Of a stretch of 64,000 nt of DNA, positions 16,352-24,265 are shown piece by piece (position 1 is the stretch's first letter; each line of letters begins with the position of its first letter). A model generated the notes under the pieces. That model saw nothing but the letters and a program-made list of their open reading frames with translations, was not told the DNA's origin and made no database searches. The stretch covers positions 62,001 through 126,000 of the forward strand of contig NZ_AGBX01000006.1 in assembly GCF_000225825.1 (NCBI RefSeq). Direction: 5' to 3'. The stretch is from Brachybacterium squillarum M-6-3 (GTDB lineage Bacteria; Actinomycetota; Actinomycetes; Actinomycetales; Dermabacteraceae). The translations under genes were made by a program, and so were the position numbers.

Positions 16352-17008
16352 GTGAGCACACCCTCCTCCGCGCCGCTGATCGACTGGCGCACGAACCCCG
16401 CCACCGAGGCCGAGTCCAGCCTGACGAACATGGTCATCCTCGTGGTCCTGGCGCTCGTGACCATCGCCCTCCTCGCCGGTGCGGTCCTCATGGGCTGGTT
16501 CCTGCTGATCTTCGCGGCGTTGACGGGCCTGGCCACCGCGGTGTGGGCCTCGCTGGTCTACAACTCCTACGCGGTCAGCAAGCTGACCGGCGACGACCTC
16601 ATCACCATCGTCGTGACCGAGGAGGGGCTGACCACACAGGGCGGACGCACCACCACCTGGGACGAGATCGGCGCGGTCGACATCGTCACCGAGCAGGCCT
16701 ACGCCGCCGTGAAGCAGCGCGCCGACACCAAGATGAAGCGTCTGGTGCTCTTCGGCCCGATGATCGGCGATCCGGCGAAGATCGACATCGGCCTGGGCAA
16801 GGTCCGGGCCGCCCAGATCGCCGACCTGGAGGAGGCGCTGCGCCGCGCCGCCCCCGCACGGGGTGATCGTGGACCACGCGGGGCCGACCCGGCCCGACTG
16901 AGCGCCGCCCAGCGGCTGAAAGTTCTTGCGAATTCCGGGGATCGGGACTGTGGGAGTGCTCACCCCGTAGGCCGTCACGCTGCGTCCCTGCAGGCCACGG
17001 GGTTCTGA
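16352..17008 (+). CDS. Two-helix membrane protein with PH-like soluble domain
   Basis: A 218-residue protein. After a polar N-terminus, two adjacent transmembrane helices (about 28-50 and 52-72) precede a beta-rich cytoplasmic part (DLITIVVTEEGLTTQGGRTTTW), as in bacterial PH-like membrane proteins. GTG 16352 has AGGAAG about 8 nt upstream; no better start is visible. The last 40 or so residues are compositionally unlike the rest and may be unstructured. No specific function can be given. It lies between ettA and glgP without clear linkage. Confidence 0.7.
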   Translation: MSTPSSAPLIDWRTNPATEAESSLTNMVILVVLALVTIALLAGAVLMGWFLLIFAALTGLATAVWASLVYNSYAVSKLTGDDLITIVVTEEGLTTQGGRTTTWDEIGAVDIVTEQAYAAVKQRADTKMKRLVLFGPMIGDPAKIDIGLGKVRAAQIADLEEALRRAAPARGDRGPRGADPARLSAAQRLKVLANSGDRDCGSAHPVGRHAASLQATGF

Positions 17009-17034
17009 CTGGTGAGACGCCGCGCTTGTCCGGC

Positions 17035-17073
17035 TTGCAGATGGACTGCAAAGGTCCCGGCCCGCTCGATTAT
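17035..17073 (+). promoter_or_regulatory. glgP promoter with LacI-like operator
   Basis: TTGCAG-ATGGA-CTGCAA (17035-17051) is a perfect 6-5-6 inverted repeat. The right half can serve as a -35 box with GATTAT (17068-17073) as -10 at 16-bp spacing. Sugar-responsive LacI-family regulators of maltose/maltodextrin genes in actinobacteria use similar TTGCA-containing palindromes. Regulation of glgP by carbohydrate supply is therefore inferred. Confidence 0.5.
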
Positions 17074-17082
17074 CGTGGAGGC

Positions 17083-19641
17083 ATGAAACCGATCTCCACG
17101 ATCACGGTCGCCTCCGACCTGCCCCCCGCTCTCGCCCCCCTGCGGGACCTCGCCCTGAACCTGCGCTGGACCTGGCGCCGCCAGACGGTGGACCTGTTCC
17201 GCAGCCTGGACCCCGAGGCCTTCGCCGCCAGCGACGGCAACCCCATCGCGATGCTTCCCTCCGTCTCGGCCGCGCGTCTGGCCGAGGCCGCCCGCGACGA
17301 GGACTTCCTGGCGCGCATGCGCTCCGAGGTCGGCGACCTGCGCACCTACCTCGACTCCGGCCGCTGGTTCCAGCGCACCGTCGAGCCCGCGGCCGGCGCC
17401 CCCACCTCCGTGGCCTACTTCTCCATGGAGTTCGGCATCACCCCCACCCTCCCCATCTACTCCGGCGGCCTCGGCATCCTCGCCGGCGACCACCTGAAGT
17501 CCGCCTCCGACCTCGGCGTGCCCCTGACCGCCATCGGCCTGCTGTACCAGTGGGGCTATTTCTCCCAGTCGCTGGACCGCGAGGGCTGGCAGCAGGAGAA
17601 CTACCGCCTCAACGACCCCTCCCAGCTGCCCGTCGAGCCGGTCCGCACCGCCGCCGGGGAGCAGCTCACCGTGCAGGTCACCCTGCCCGGTGACCGCACC
17701 GTCGACATCGCCGTGTGGGTCGCGAAGGTCGGCCGCATCCCGCTGCTGCTGCTGGACACCAACGTCGCCACCAACGACGAGGACGCCCGCGCCATCACCG
17801 ACCGCCTCTACGGCGGCGACCACGAGCACCGCATCGTGCAGGAGATCGTCCTGGGCATCGGCGGCGTCCGCGCCGTGGAGGCCTACAGCGAGATCACCGG
17901 CGGCACCGCCCCCACCGTCTTCCACCTCAACGAGGGCCACGCAGGCTTCTCCGGCCTGGAGCGCGTGGGCAGCCTGATGCAGGAGGGCCGCAGCTTCGCC
18001 GAGGCCCTCACCGAGGTCCGCGCCGGCACCGTGTTCACCACCCACACCCCGGTGCCCGCCGGCATCGACCGCTTCGACGTCAACGAGCTGCGCCGCTACC
18101 TCGACGCCGACGCCGAGGGCTCCTCCCGCCTGATCCCCGCCCTGCCCGTCGAGGCCGCGCTCGCGCTCGGCACCGAGGAGGGCGGCGAGGTCTTCAACAT
18201 GGCGCACATGGGCTTCCGCATCGCCCAGCGCTCCAACGGCGTGGCCAAGCTGCACGGCGCCGTCTCCCGCGGCATGTTCCAGGAGCTCTACCCGGGCTTC
18301 GACGTGTCCGAGGTGCCCATCGGCTCGGTCACCAACGGCGTGCACCGTCGCACCTGGACCTCCGACCGCATGGACGATCTGTACAAGAAGGCGCTGGGCG
18401 ACGTCGACATCTCCGCGCTGTCCGACTGGAGCCCGCTGGCGACCATCACCGACCACGAGCTCACCCAGGCCCGCGACGAGCTGCGCGCGGACCTGGTGAC
18501 CATGGCCCGTCGCCACGTCAAGGAGTCCTGGCTGCGCCGCGGCGCCGACGACGCCGAGCTGGCCTGGACCGAGACCATTCTCGACCCGAGCGCGCTGACC
18601 ATCGGCTTCGCCCGTCGCGTCTCCACCTACAAGCGCCTCACCCTGATGCTGCAGGACCCCGAGCGTCTGCGCCGCATCCTGAGGGACCCCGAGCGGCCCG
18701 TGCAGTTCGTCATCGCCGGCAAGTCCCACCCTGCGGACCGCCCCGGCAAGGAGTTCCTGCAGCAGATGGTGCAGTTCGCCGACCAGCACGGCGTCCGCGA
18801 CCGCATCGTCTTCCTGCCGGACTACGACATCCGCATGGCCTCCGTGCTGATCGCCGGTTCCGACGTGTGGCTGAACAACCCCATCCGCCCCGAGGAGGCC
18901 TCCGGCACCTCCGGCATGAAGGCGGTCCTCAACGGCGGCCTCACCTTCTCGATCTCCGACGGCTGGTGGGACGAGATGCGCACCGACGAGGCGGGCTGGA
19001 CCATCCCCACCGCCCAGGTCTCCGACCGCGGCGAGCGGGACCGGATGGAGGCCGAGGCCTTCTACGAGATCCTCGAGAACCACGTGGTGCCCACGTTCTA
19101 CGACCGCGACGCCCGGGGCATGTCCGCCCCCTGGCTGGCCAAGGTCCGCAACTCGCTGGTGCAGATCGCCCCGCAGATCACCGCGGCCCGCATGGTGCGC
19201 GACTACGTCACCGACCTTTACGTGCCCGCCGCCCGCGCGGCCGCCGTGTTCGCGAAGGACACCACCGCCGCCACCGCCTTCACCGCCTGGCGGGACCGGG
19301 TGCGCGACGCCTGGTCGCAGGTGTCCGTCACCGACGTCCGCCTCGACGGCGGCCCCGGAAAGGCCGTCGCCACCGGCAGCGAGGTCTCCCTCTCGGCGCA
19401 GGTCGAGCTGGGCGGTCTGGACGACGCGGACGTGCTCGTCGAGGCGATCCTGGGCGAGATCGACGCCGCGGGTGAGATCATCGACGCGCAGCGCATCCCG
19501 CTGCAGCGCGCGCAGGACGGCCGCTTCGCCGCCCGCTTCGCGCTGACCGTCCCCGGCGAGGTCGGCTACACCGTGCGGGTCACCCCGCAGCACCCGGTGC
19601 TCGCCTCCCGCGCCGAGCTCGGCCTGGTCGCCACCGCCTGA
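17083..19641 (+). CDS. glgP: Alpha-glucan (glycogen) phosphorylase
   Basis: It releases glucose-1-phosphate from glycogen or maltodextrins with PLP as cofactor. The 852-residue protein has the N-terminal DUF3417 domain of the actinobacterial/archaeal-type phosphorylases and the catalytic core with YFSMEFG, YSGGLGILAGDH and HLNEGHAGF. EEASGTSGMKAVLNGG holds the PLP Lys at about residue 612. ATG 17083 follows TGGAGG; an in-frame start at 17026 would include the promoter palindrome and is rejected. A solute-binding lipoprotein gene follows after 27 bp and may be co-transcribed. Confidence 0.94.
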   Translation: MKPISTITVASDLPPALAPLRDLALNLRWTWRRQTVDLFRSLDPEAFAASDGNPIAMLPSVSAARLAEAARDEDFLARMRSEVGDLRTYLDSGRWFQRTVEPAAGAPTSVAYFSMEFGITPTLPIYSGGLGILAGDHLKSASDLGVPLTAIGLLYQWGYFSQSLDREGWQQENYRLNDPSQLPVEPVRTAAGEQLTVQVTLPGDRTVDIAVWVAKVGRIPLLLLDTNVATNDEDARAITDRLYGGDHEHRIVQEIVLGIGGVRAVEAYSEITGGTAPTVFHLNEGHAGFSGLERVGSLMQEGRSFAEALTEVRAGTVFTTHTPVPAGIDRFDVNELRRYLDADAEGSSRLIPALPVEAALALGTEEGGEVFNMAHMGFRIAQRSNGVAKLHGAVSRGMFQELYPGFDVSEVPIGSVTNGVHRRTWTSDRMDDLYKKALGDVDISALSDWSPLATITDHELTQARDELRADLVTMARRHVKESWLRRGADDAELAWTETILDPSALTIGFARRVSTYKRLTLMLQDPERLRRILRDPERPVQFVIAGKSHPADRPGKEFLQQMVQFADQHGVRDRIVFLPDYDIRMASVLIAGSDVWLNNPIRPEEASGTSGMKAVLNGGLTFSISDGWWDEMRTDEAGWTIPTAQVSDRGERDRMEAEAFYEILENHVVPTFYDRDARGMSAPWLAKVRNSLVQIAPQITAARMVRDYVTDLYVPAARAAAVFAKDTTAATAFTAWRDRVRDAWSQVSVTDVRLDGGPGKAVATGSEVSLSAQVELGGLDDADVLVEAILGEIDAAGEIIDAQRIPLQRAQDGRFAARFALTVPGEVGYTVRVTPQHPVLASRAELGLVATA

Positions 19642-19668
19642 TCCGCCCTCCGGAAGGACCCCGCCCCC

Positions 19669-20994
19669 GTGCTCTCCCGCCGCCAGTTCGTCACCACCGC
19701 GACCGGGATCGCCCTCGGGGGCGGGGTCCTTTCCGCCTGCGGCGGCGAGGAGGACCCCGAGCTCGCCGAGGGCGAGGTGCTGCGGATGCGGGTCTGGGAC
19801 GAGGCCGCCGCCTCCGCCTACCGCACCGCTCTGGAGACCTTCACCGCCGACACCGGCCTGGAGGTCGAGGTGGAGGTGCTCGCCTGGGAGGACTACTGGG
19901 CGCAGGTCCCGCTCGACGTCGCCGCGGAGACGCTGCCCGACGTGCTCTGGATGAACACCGCGAATCTCGCCCAGCTGGTCGACGGCGAGGACCAGGCCCT
20001 GCTGGACGCCGGTGCCCTGGCCGGGGACGAGGCCTCCGGCTGGGAGGACGCCGCCACCGAGCTGTACCGCCGCGACGGCACCCTGTGGGGCGTGCCGCAG
20101 GTCTTCGACCGCACCGTGCTGCTGGCCCACGACGAGCTGGTCACCGCCGCCGAGGGGAACCCCGACGAGCTGAGCTTCGACCCCGGCGCGGACTCCGACC
20201 CGCTGCGGGAGCTCTCCCGGCAGCTCACCGTCGACGGGGAGGACCGCCACCCCGGCGACGAGGACTTCGACGCCGGATCCCGCAGCGTCATCGGCTTCGG
20301 CGCCCAGCCGGACCGCTCCGCGGTGCTGGGCCCCTTCATCGCCGGCAACGGTGGTGCCTGGCAGGACGACGCGGAGAACTTCGTCTTCGGCTCCGAGCAG
20401 GGCATCGCCGCCGTGCAGTACCTGGCGGACATGGCCACCGGCCACCTCGCCCCCGACGGCACCGCGACCGCCGAGGACCTCGGGCACTGCCGGAGCCTGT
20501 TCATCGACGGCACCCTGGCGCTTCTGCAGACCGGCACCTACGACCTGGGCCCGGTGCTCGAGGACATCGACGGCGGCTTCGGCTGGAGCATCCACGAGGC
20601 GGTCGCCGGCCCCGAGGGCTCCCGGCCGCTGGTGCACGCCATCGCCGCGGTCGCCGCGGAGCCCGAGGACGAGGAGCGCGAGCCCGCCATCGGTCGACTG
20701 CTCGCCTTTCTCGGCACCGCCGACGGCCAGCGGCCGCTCGCCCAGGCGCGTGTCGGCATCCCCGCCCACCGGGACCTGCGCTCGGACTGGGTGGACTCCT
20801 GGGCGGAGGTCGGGGTGGACGTCGAGGCCGTCTCCGAGCTGCCCAACGCCCTGGCGGAGCCCGAGCAGGGGGTGCGCTCCGCGGAGGGCACGGGGGCGGC
20901 GCTGCCGATCATCGCGACCGTCTTCACCGGCGAGGCCGAGGCCGCGGAGGCCGTGCCCGAGGCGCAGCAGGCCGCCCTGGAGGCCAAGGGCTGA
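19669..20994 (+). CDS. Extracellular solute-binding lipoprotein (sugar ABC-type), orphan
   Basis: Lipoprotein of 441 residues. A short basic N-terminus with twin Arg (SRRQF), a hydrophobic stretch and the lipobox LSAC place the lipidated Cys at about 24. The body fits family 1 solute-binding proteins (VEVEVLAWEDYWAQ, LPDVLWMNTAN, GNGGAWQ), which bind oligosaccharides outside the membrane. It is strongly acidic. GTG 19669 has GGAAGGA upstream. No permease or ATPase genes are adjacent, so it depends on a transporter elsewhere or has a sensing role. Its place after glgP suggests an alpha-glucan ligand (inference). Confidence 0.85.
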   Translation: MLSRRQFVTTATGIALGGGVLSACGGEEDPELAEGEVLRMRVWDEAAASAYRTALETFTADTGLEVEVEVLAWEDYWAQVPLDVAAETLPDVLWMNTANLAQLVDGEDQALLDAGALAGDEASGWEDAATELYRRDGTLWGVPQVFDRTVLLAHDELVTAAEGNPDELSFDPGADSDPLRELSRQLTVDGEDRHPGDEDFDAGSRSVIGFGAQPDRSAVLGPFIAGNGGAWQDDAENFVFGSEQGIAAVQYLADMATGHLAPDGTATAEDLGHCRSLFIDGTLALLQTGTYDLGPVLEDIDGGFGWSIHEAVAGPEGSRPLVHAIAAVAAEPEDEEREPAIGRLLAFLGTADGQRPLAQARVGIPAHRDLRSDWVDSWAEVGVDVEAVSELPNALAEPEQGVRSAEGTGAALPIIATVFTGEAEAAEAVPEAQQAALEAKG

Positions 20995-21064
20995 CACCGG
21001 AGGCCCGGGCCGGGCCTGTGGCACGACCGGGCCCCGCGCCGGCGAGGGGAGTGGAGTGGGAGCC

Positions 21065-22003
21065 TCAGCCGCGCTGACCGGCGCGGATCATACCCTCCTG
21101 GGTGACGGTGGCGACCAGGTCCCCGTCGGCCCCGAACACCTGGCCGTGGGTCAGCCCGCGGCCGCCCGAGGCGCTGGGGGAGCGCTCCACGTACAGCAGC
21201 CACTCGTCGGCCGGGACGTGCCGGTGCCACCAGATCGCATGATTGATGGTCGCCATCCGCAGGCCCGGGCTCATCCAGCTCAGCCCCTGCCGCCGCAGGA
21301 TCGGCTCGAAGGGCGTGTAGTCGCTGGCGAAGGCCAGGATCGCGTCGTGCAGCAGGGCCTCGCCGCCCACCGGGGCGACGGTGCGCATCCACACCATCTG
21401 GGTGTCGGTGCCGCTGCCCTCCGGGGCCGGGCCCAGGTAGATCGGGTCGGTGACGTGACGGATGTCGATAGGGCGCTGGGTGGACCAGTACCGCGCGATC
21501 GGATGGTCGATGCCCTCGAGCACCTGCGCGGTCGTGGGCAGGTCGTCCGGGGCGGGCGCCTCGGGGGCGCGCTCCTGGTGCTCCAGGCCGTCCTGCTGCT
21601 CCTGGAAGGAGGCGGTCATCGCCAGGATGGTGCGGTCCTCCCCGGGCTCCCCGTCGCGGCCGGGCTGGGTGGCCAGGACCCGGCGCACCGAGAAGGAACC
21701 GCCGTCGCGCAGGTTCTCCACCTGGAAGCGGATCGGATGGGCCGGGTCCCCGGGCGCCAGGAAGTATGAGTACATCGAGTGGATGCGGCGCTCGGACGAC
21801 ACCGTGCGGCCCACCGCGGTGACGGCCTGCCCCATCACCTGGCCGCCGAACACGTGGCCACCCGGCTGCGGGTTGGAGTCGCCCTCGAAGGCGGCGACCA
21901 CGGCGGGGGAGGCGAGCGCCGGGTCCACGGGGACCTCCCGCAGGTCCAGCAGCTGGACCAGGGCGGCGGTGACGTCGGCGGGATCGGTGCTGGCTGTGGT
22001 CAT
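21065..22003 (-). CDS. tesB: Acyl-CoA thioesterase II (TesB family)
   Basis: It cleaves acyl-CoA to free acid and CoA. The 312-residue protein has a double hot-dog fold. The N-terminal half has GGHVFGGQVMGQAV and SMYSYFLAPGD, and the C-terminal half ends with GLTHGQVFGADGDLVATVTQ. Both are TesB hallmarks. I chose ATG 22003 (MTTASTD); an upstream start adds 13 residues without a ribosome-binding site. It is divergent from a second thioesterase gene, and together they suggest a local acyl-CoA turnover function. Confidence 0.92.
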   Translation of the reverse strand: MTTASTDPADVTAALVQLLDLREVPVDPALASPAVVAAFEGDSNPQPGGHVFGGQVMGQAVTAVGRTVSSERRIHSMYSYFLAPGDPAHPIRFQVENLRDGGSFSVRRVLATQPGRDGEPGEDRTILAMTASFQEQQDGLEHQERAPEAPAPDDLPTTAQVLEGIDHPIARYWSTQRPIDIRHVTDPIYLGPAPEGSGTDTQMVWMRTVAPVGGEALLHDAILAFASDYTPFEPILRRQGLSWMSPGLRMATINHAIWWHRHVPADEWLLYVERSPSASGGRGLTHGQVFGADGDLVATVTQEGMIRAGQRG

Positions 22004-22119
22004 GCGCTCGATGGTAGATGCCGGGGCGAGGTGCGCGGGCACCGACCCCGCCGGCCCGTGGCAGGTCCCTCGCCGGATCGGGCTCCGCGGCGGTGAGCGC
22101 GGCCCCTACGATGTCTGGC

Positions 22120-22620
22120 ATGCCTGACGCCACCCCCGCCGGGGCCCTCGACCTGCCCATCGCCGTGCGCTGGACCGACCTGGACGCCTACGGCCACGTG
22201 AACAACGCCGCGATGATCCGCCTGCTGGAGGAGGCCCGCATCGCCGCCTTCTGGCAGGCGCCCGAGGACCAGGTGGCCCTCGGCGCCGTCGAGCCGCCCG
22301 CGGCGCTCCCCATCAGCGGGGTCGGCGCCGAGGTCAGCACCGTGATCGCCTCCCAGCGCATCGAGTACGCGCGCTCGCTGGGCCACCGCCGCGACGGCGT
22401 GGTGGTGCGGCTGTGGCTCTCACGCCTCGGCGGGGCGAGCCTCAGCGTCGACTACCTGGTGCTCACCCGGGACGACCCCGAGGGCACGGCGCCCTACGCC
22501 CGCGCCCGCACCGTGGTGGTGATGGTGGACGCCGCCACCGGCGCCCCCGTGCGCCTGGACGCGGGGACCAAGCAGCGCCTGGCCGCCCACACCGGGGAGC
22601 CCCTCACCTTCCGCGACTGA
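22120..22620 (+). CDS. 4HBT-type acyl-CoA thioesterase (single hot-dog)
   Basis: A 166-residue single hot-dog protein. It carries VRWTDLDAYGHVNNAAMIRLLEEAR, shown here as the active-site pattern D-x2-G-H-V-N-N, typical of 4-hydroxybenzoyl-CoA thioesterase/YbgC-like enzymes. Two in-frame ATGs lie at 22111 and 22120. TACGAT (22107-22112) looks like a -10 box, and transcription from it would start close to 22120. I therefore favour a leaderless mRNA starting at the second ATG. It sits between tesB and the globin gene, as in other actinobacteria. Confidence 0.85.
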   Translation: MPDATPAGALDLPIAVRWTDLDAYGHVNNAAMIRLLEEARIAAFWQAPEDQVALGAVEPPAALPISGVGAEVSTVIASQRIEYARSLGHRRDGVVVRLWLSRLGGASLSVDYLVLTRDDPEGTAPYARARTVVVMVDAATGAPVRLDAGTKQRLAAHTGEPLTFRD

Positions 22621-22645
22621 CGTCGTCCACCGGAACCATGCAGGT

Positions 22646-22678
22646 GACAGGCGGCGTGCACAGTGCACGCCGCCTGTC
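22646..22678. terminator. Bidirectional terminator (perfect 16-bp inverted repeat)
   Basis: GACAGGCGGCGTGCAC (22646-22661) is followed after one base by its exact complement (22663-22678). It lies between the convergent thioesterase and globin genes, 25 bp and 53 bp from their stops, and can serve both. Confidence 0.78.
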
Positions 22679-22731
22679 GTCTGGATGGCTCGGATGGACA
22701 GGAGCCGGGCGCGCTCTGGTTCGGGGGCGGC

Positions 22732-23208
22732 TCAGCTGAGGTGGTCGGGCACCGTGCCGCCCGGTATGGGGGCCTCGCCGCCGTCCTCGGTGTTCACCAT
22801 GAACTGGGCCGCCCGCTCCAGGTACTCCCAGAGGATCTGCTCGTGGCGCTGCTCCAGCTCCAGCGAGGTGACGGCCGCGCGCATGTGGCCCAGCCAGGCG
22901 TCCCGCGCGGAGGGGGAGACGGGGAAGGGGGCGTGGCGGATCCGGAGCCGCGGATGCCCGCGCTGCTCGCCGTAGGTCTTCGGTCCGCCCCAGTACTGCT
23001 CCAGGAACATCCGCAGCCGCTCCTTCGCCCCGGTGAGGTCCTCCTCCGGGTACATCGGGCGCAGCAGCGGGTCCTCGGCGACGCCCGCGTAGAAGCGGTC
23101 CACCAGCGCGGTGAAGGTGGGGCTGCCGCCCACCGCCGTGAAGAAGCTGCTCTCCTCGCCGGCCGGGGGCTGGGCATCGCCGGTGCGGCGGGTGGGCTGC
23201 AGGTCCAT
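22732..23208 (-). CDS. glbO: Group II truncated hemoglobin (GlbO type)
   Basis: Oxygen-binding heme protein of 158 residues. The globin core begins at about residue 21 ([19 protein letters not shown]). It contains the group II features: [20 protein letters not shown] with the proximal His in LRIRHAPF, then DAWLGHM with the conserved Trp. The start is ATG 23208 (MDLQPTRR), with AGGAGCC about 6 nt upstream. GlbO-type globins are thought to support respiration and NO or peroxide detoxification. It shares a strand with the MscS and pepN genes. Confidence 0.92.
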   Translation of the reverse strand: MDLQPTRRTGDAQPPAGEESSFFTAVGGSPTFTALVDRFYAGVAEDPLLRPMYPEEDLTGAKERLRMFLEQYWGGPKTYGEQRGHPRLRIRHAPFPVSPSARDAWLGHMRAAVTSLELEQRHEQILWEYLERAAQFMVNTEDGGEAPIPGGTVPDHLS

Positions 23209-23281
23209 GTCGGGCTCCTGTGGTGAGGGAGGGGGCACGTTGCCCCGGGGGGCCGGTGAGTGCCTCCCGCGGCGTGCGGGG

Positions 23282-24223
23282 TCAGGCCTTGGTGATGTCC
23301 GCGATGCGCGGCAGTGCGAAGCCGATCCCGGCGTCCTGGAAGGCGGTCTGGATGCGGCGGCGCAGCTCCTGCTCGGCGTCCCACTGGGTGCCGGGCGCCA
23401 CCTGGATGATGATGCGCCGCTGGAAGCCGGCGCCGTCCACGCTGAGGATGCCGCTGACGTCAGGCGTACCGATGACGGTGGACTCCCACTCGGGGTCGCT
23501 GGCGAAGGCGGTGGCGGTGCGCTCGAGCACCTCGGTGACCTTCGCGTTGTCGGCGCCGGAGTCGATGTCCAGCACCACCATCGCGTTGGAGTAGCCGCGG
23601 GACATGTTGCCGATGCGGATGATCTCGCCGTTGCGCACGGTCCACAGCACGCCGTCGAGGGCGCGGACCTGGGTGACCCGCAGGTTGATGCCCTCCACGG
23701 TACCGGTGGCGTACTCGAGGTCCACCACGTCGCCCACCGCGACGATGTCTTCGAACAGGATCACCACGCCGGCCACGAAGTCCTTGATGATCGTCTGCGC
23801 GCCGATGCCGGCGGCCAGGCCGATCACCCCGAGGGAGGCGATGACGGGGGCGATGTTCACGCCTACCTCGGACAGGATCATCACGATCGCGACCATCCAG
23901 ATCACGGCGCGGGTGAGGTTGCGGGCCACGTTCGAGAGGGTCTCGGTGCGCTGCTCGCGCCGGGCCTGGGCGGCCTTCTGCAGGCGCGGGTCGCGCTTGA
24001 CCATCGCCCCCGCCATGGAGGTGAGCTTGGTCGAGGATTCGCTCATCGTGCGGAAGAAGCGGCGCAGCAGCCAGCTCGCCACCACCGTCGCCAGCGTCGC
24101 CACCAGCAGGATGATGACGATGCGGACGCCGCTGGACAGCAGCCACTGCACCAGCGTCTCCAGCAAGGTGAGGGCCTCGTCGGTGTCGGGTGCCGCCAGG
24201 GTCGGGAGCAGGTCGTCGAGCAT
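23282..24223 (-). CDS. Small-conductance mechanosensitive channel (MscS family)
   Basis: A 313-residue inner-membrane channel that releases osmolytes on hypo-osmotic shock. Three transmembrane helices (about 28-55, 105-125, 130-155) are followed by the MscS signature: Gly/Ala-rich pore helix ([20 protein letters not shown]), then the beta domain ([20 protein letters not shown]) and a C-terminal alpha/beta domain. ATG 24223. It lies just downstream of pepN, 42 bp apart on the same strand. Confidence 0.92.
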   Translation of the reverse strand: MLDDLLPTLAAPDTDEALTLLETLVQWLLSSGVRIVIILLVATLATVVASWLLRRFFRTMSESSTKLTSMAGAMVKRDPRLQKAAQARREQRTETLSNVARNLTRAVIWMVAIVMILSEVGVNIAPVIASLGVIGLAAGIGAQTIIKDFVAGVVILFEDIVAVGDVVDLEYATGTVEGINLRVTQVRALDGVLWTVRNGEIIRIGNMSRGYSNAMVVLDIDSGADNAKVTEVLERTATAFASDPEWESTVIGTPDVSGILSVDGAGFQRRIIIQVAPGTQWDAEQELRRRIQTAFQDAGIGFALPRIADITKA

Positions 24224-24265
24224 GCTCCCGACCCTAACGAAGCGATTCCGGGAAGATCCCGGACC

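Noticed and set aside
16975-21024. Open frame of about 1350 codons on the minus strand opposite glgP and the solute-binding gene
   Set aside because: Low-complexity product without motifs; a shadow of third-position GC bias.
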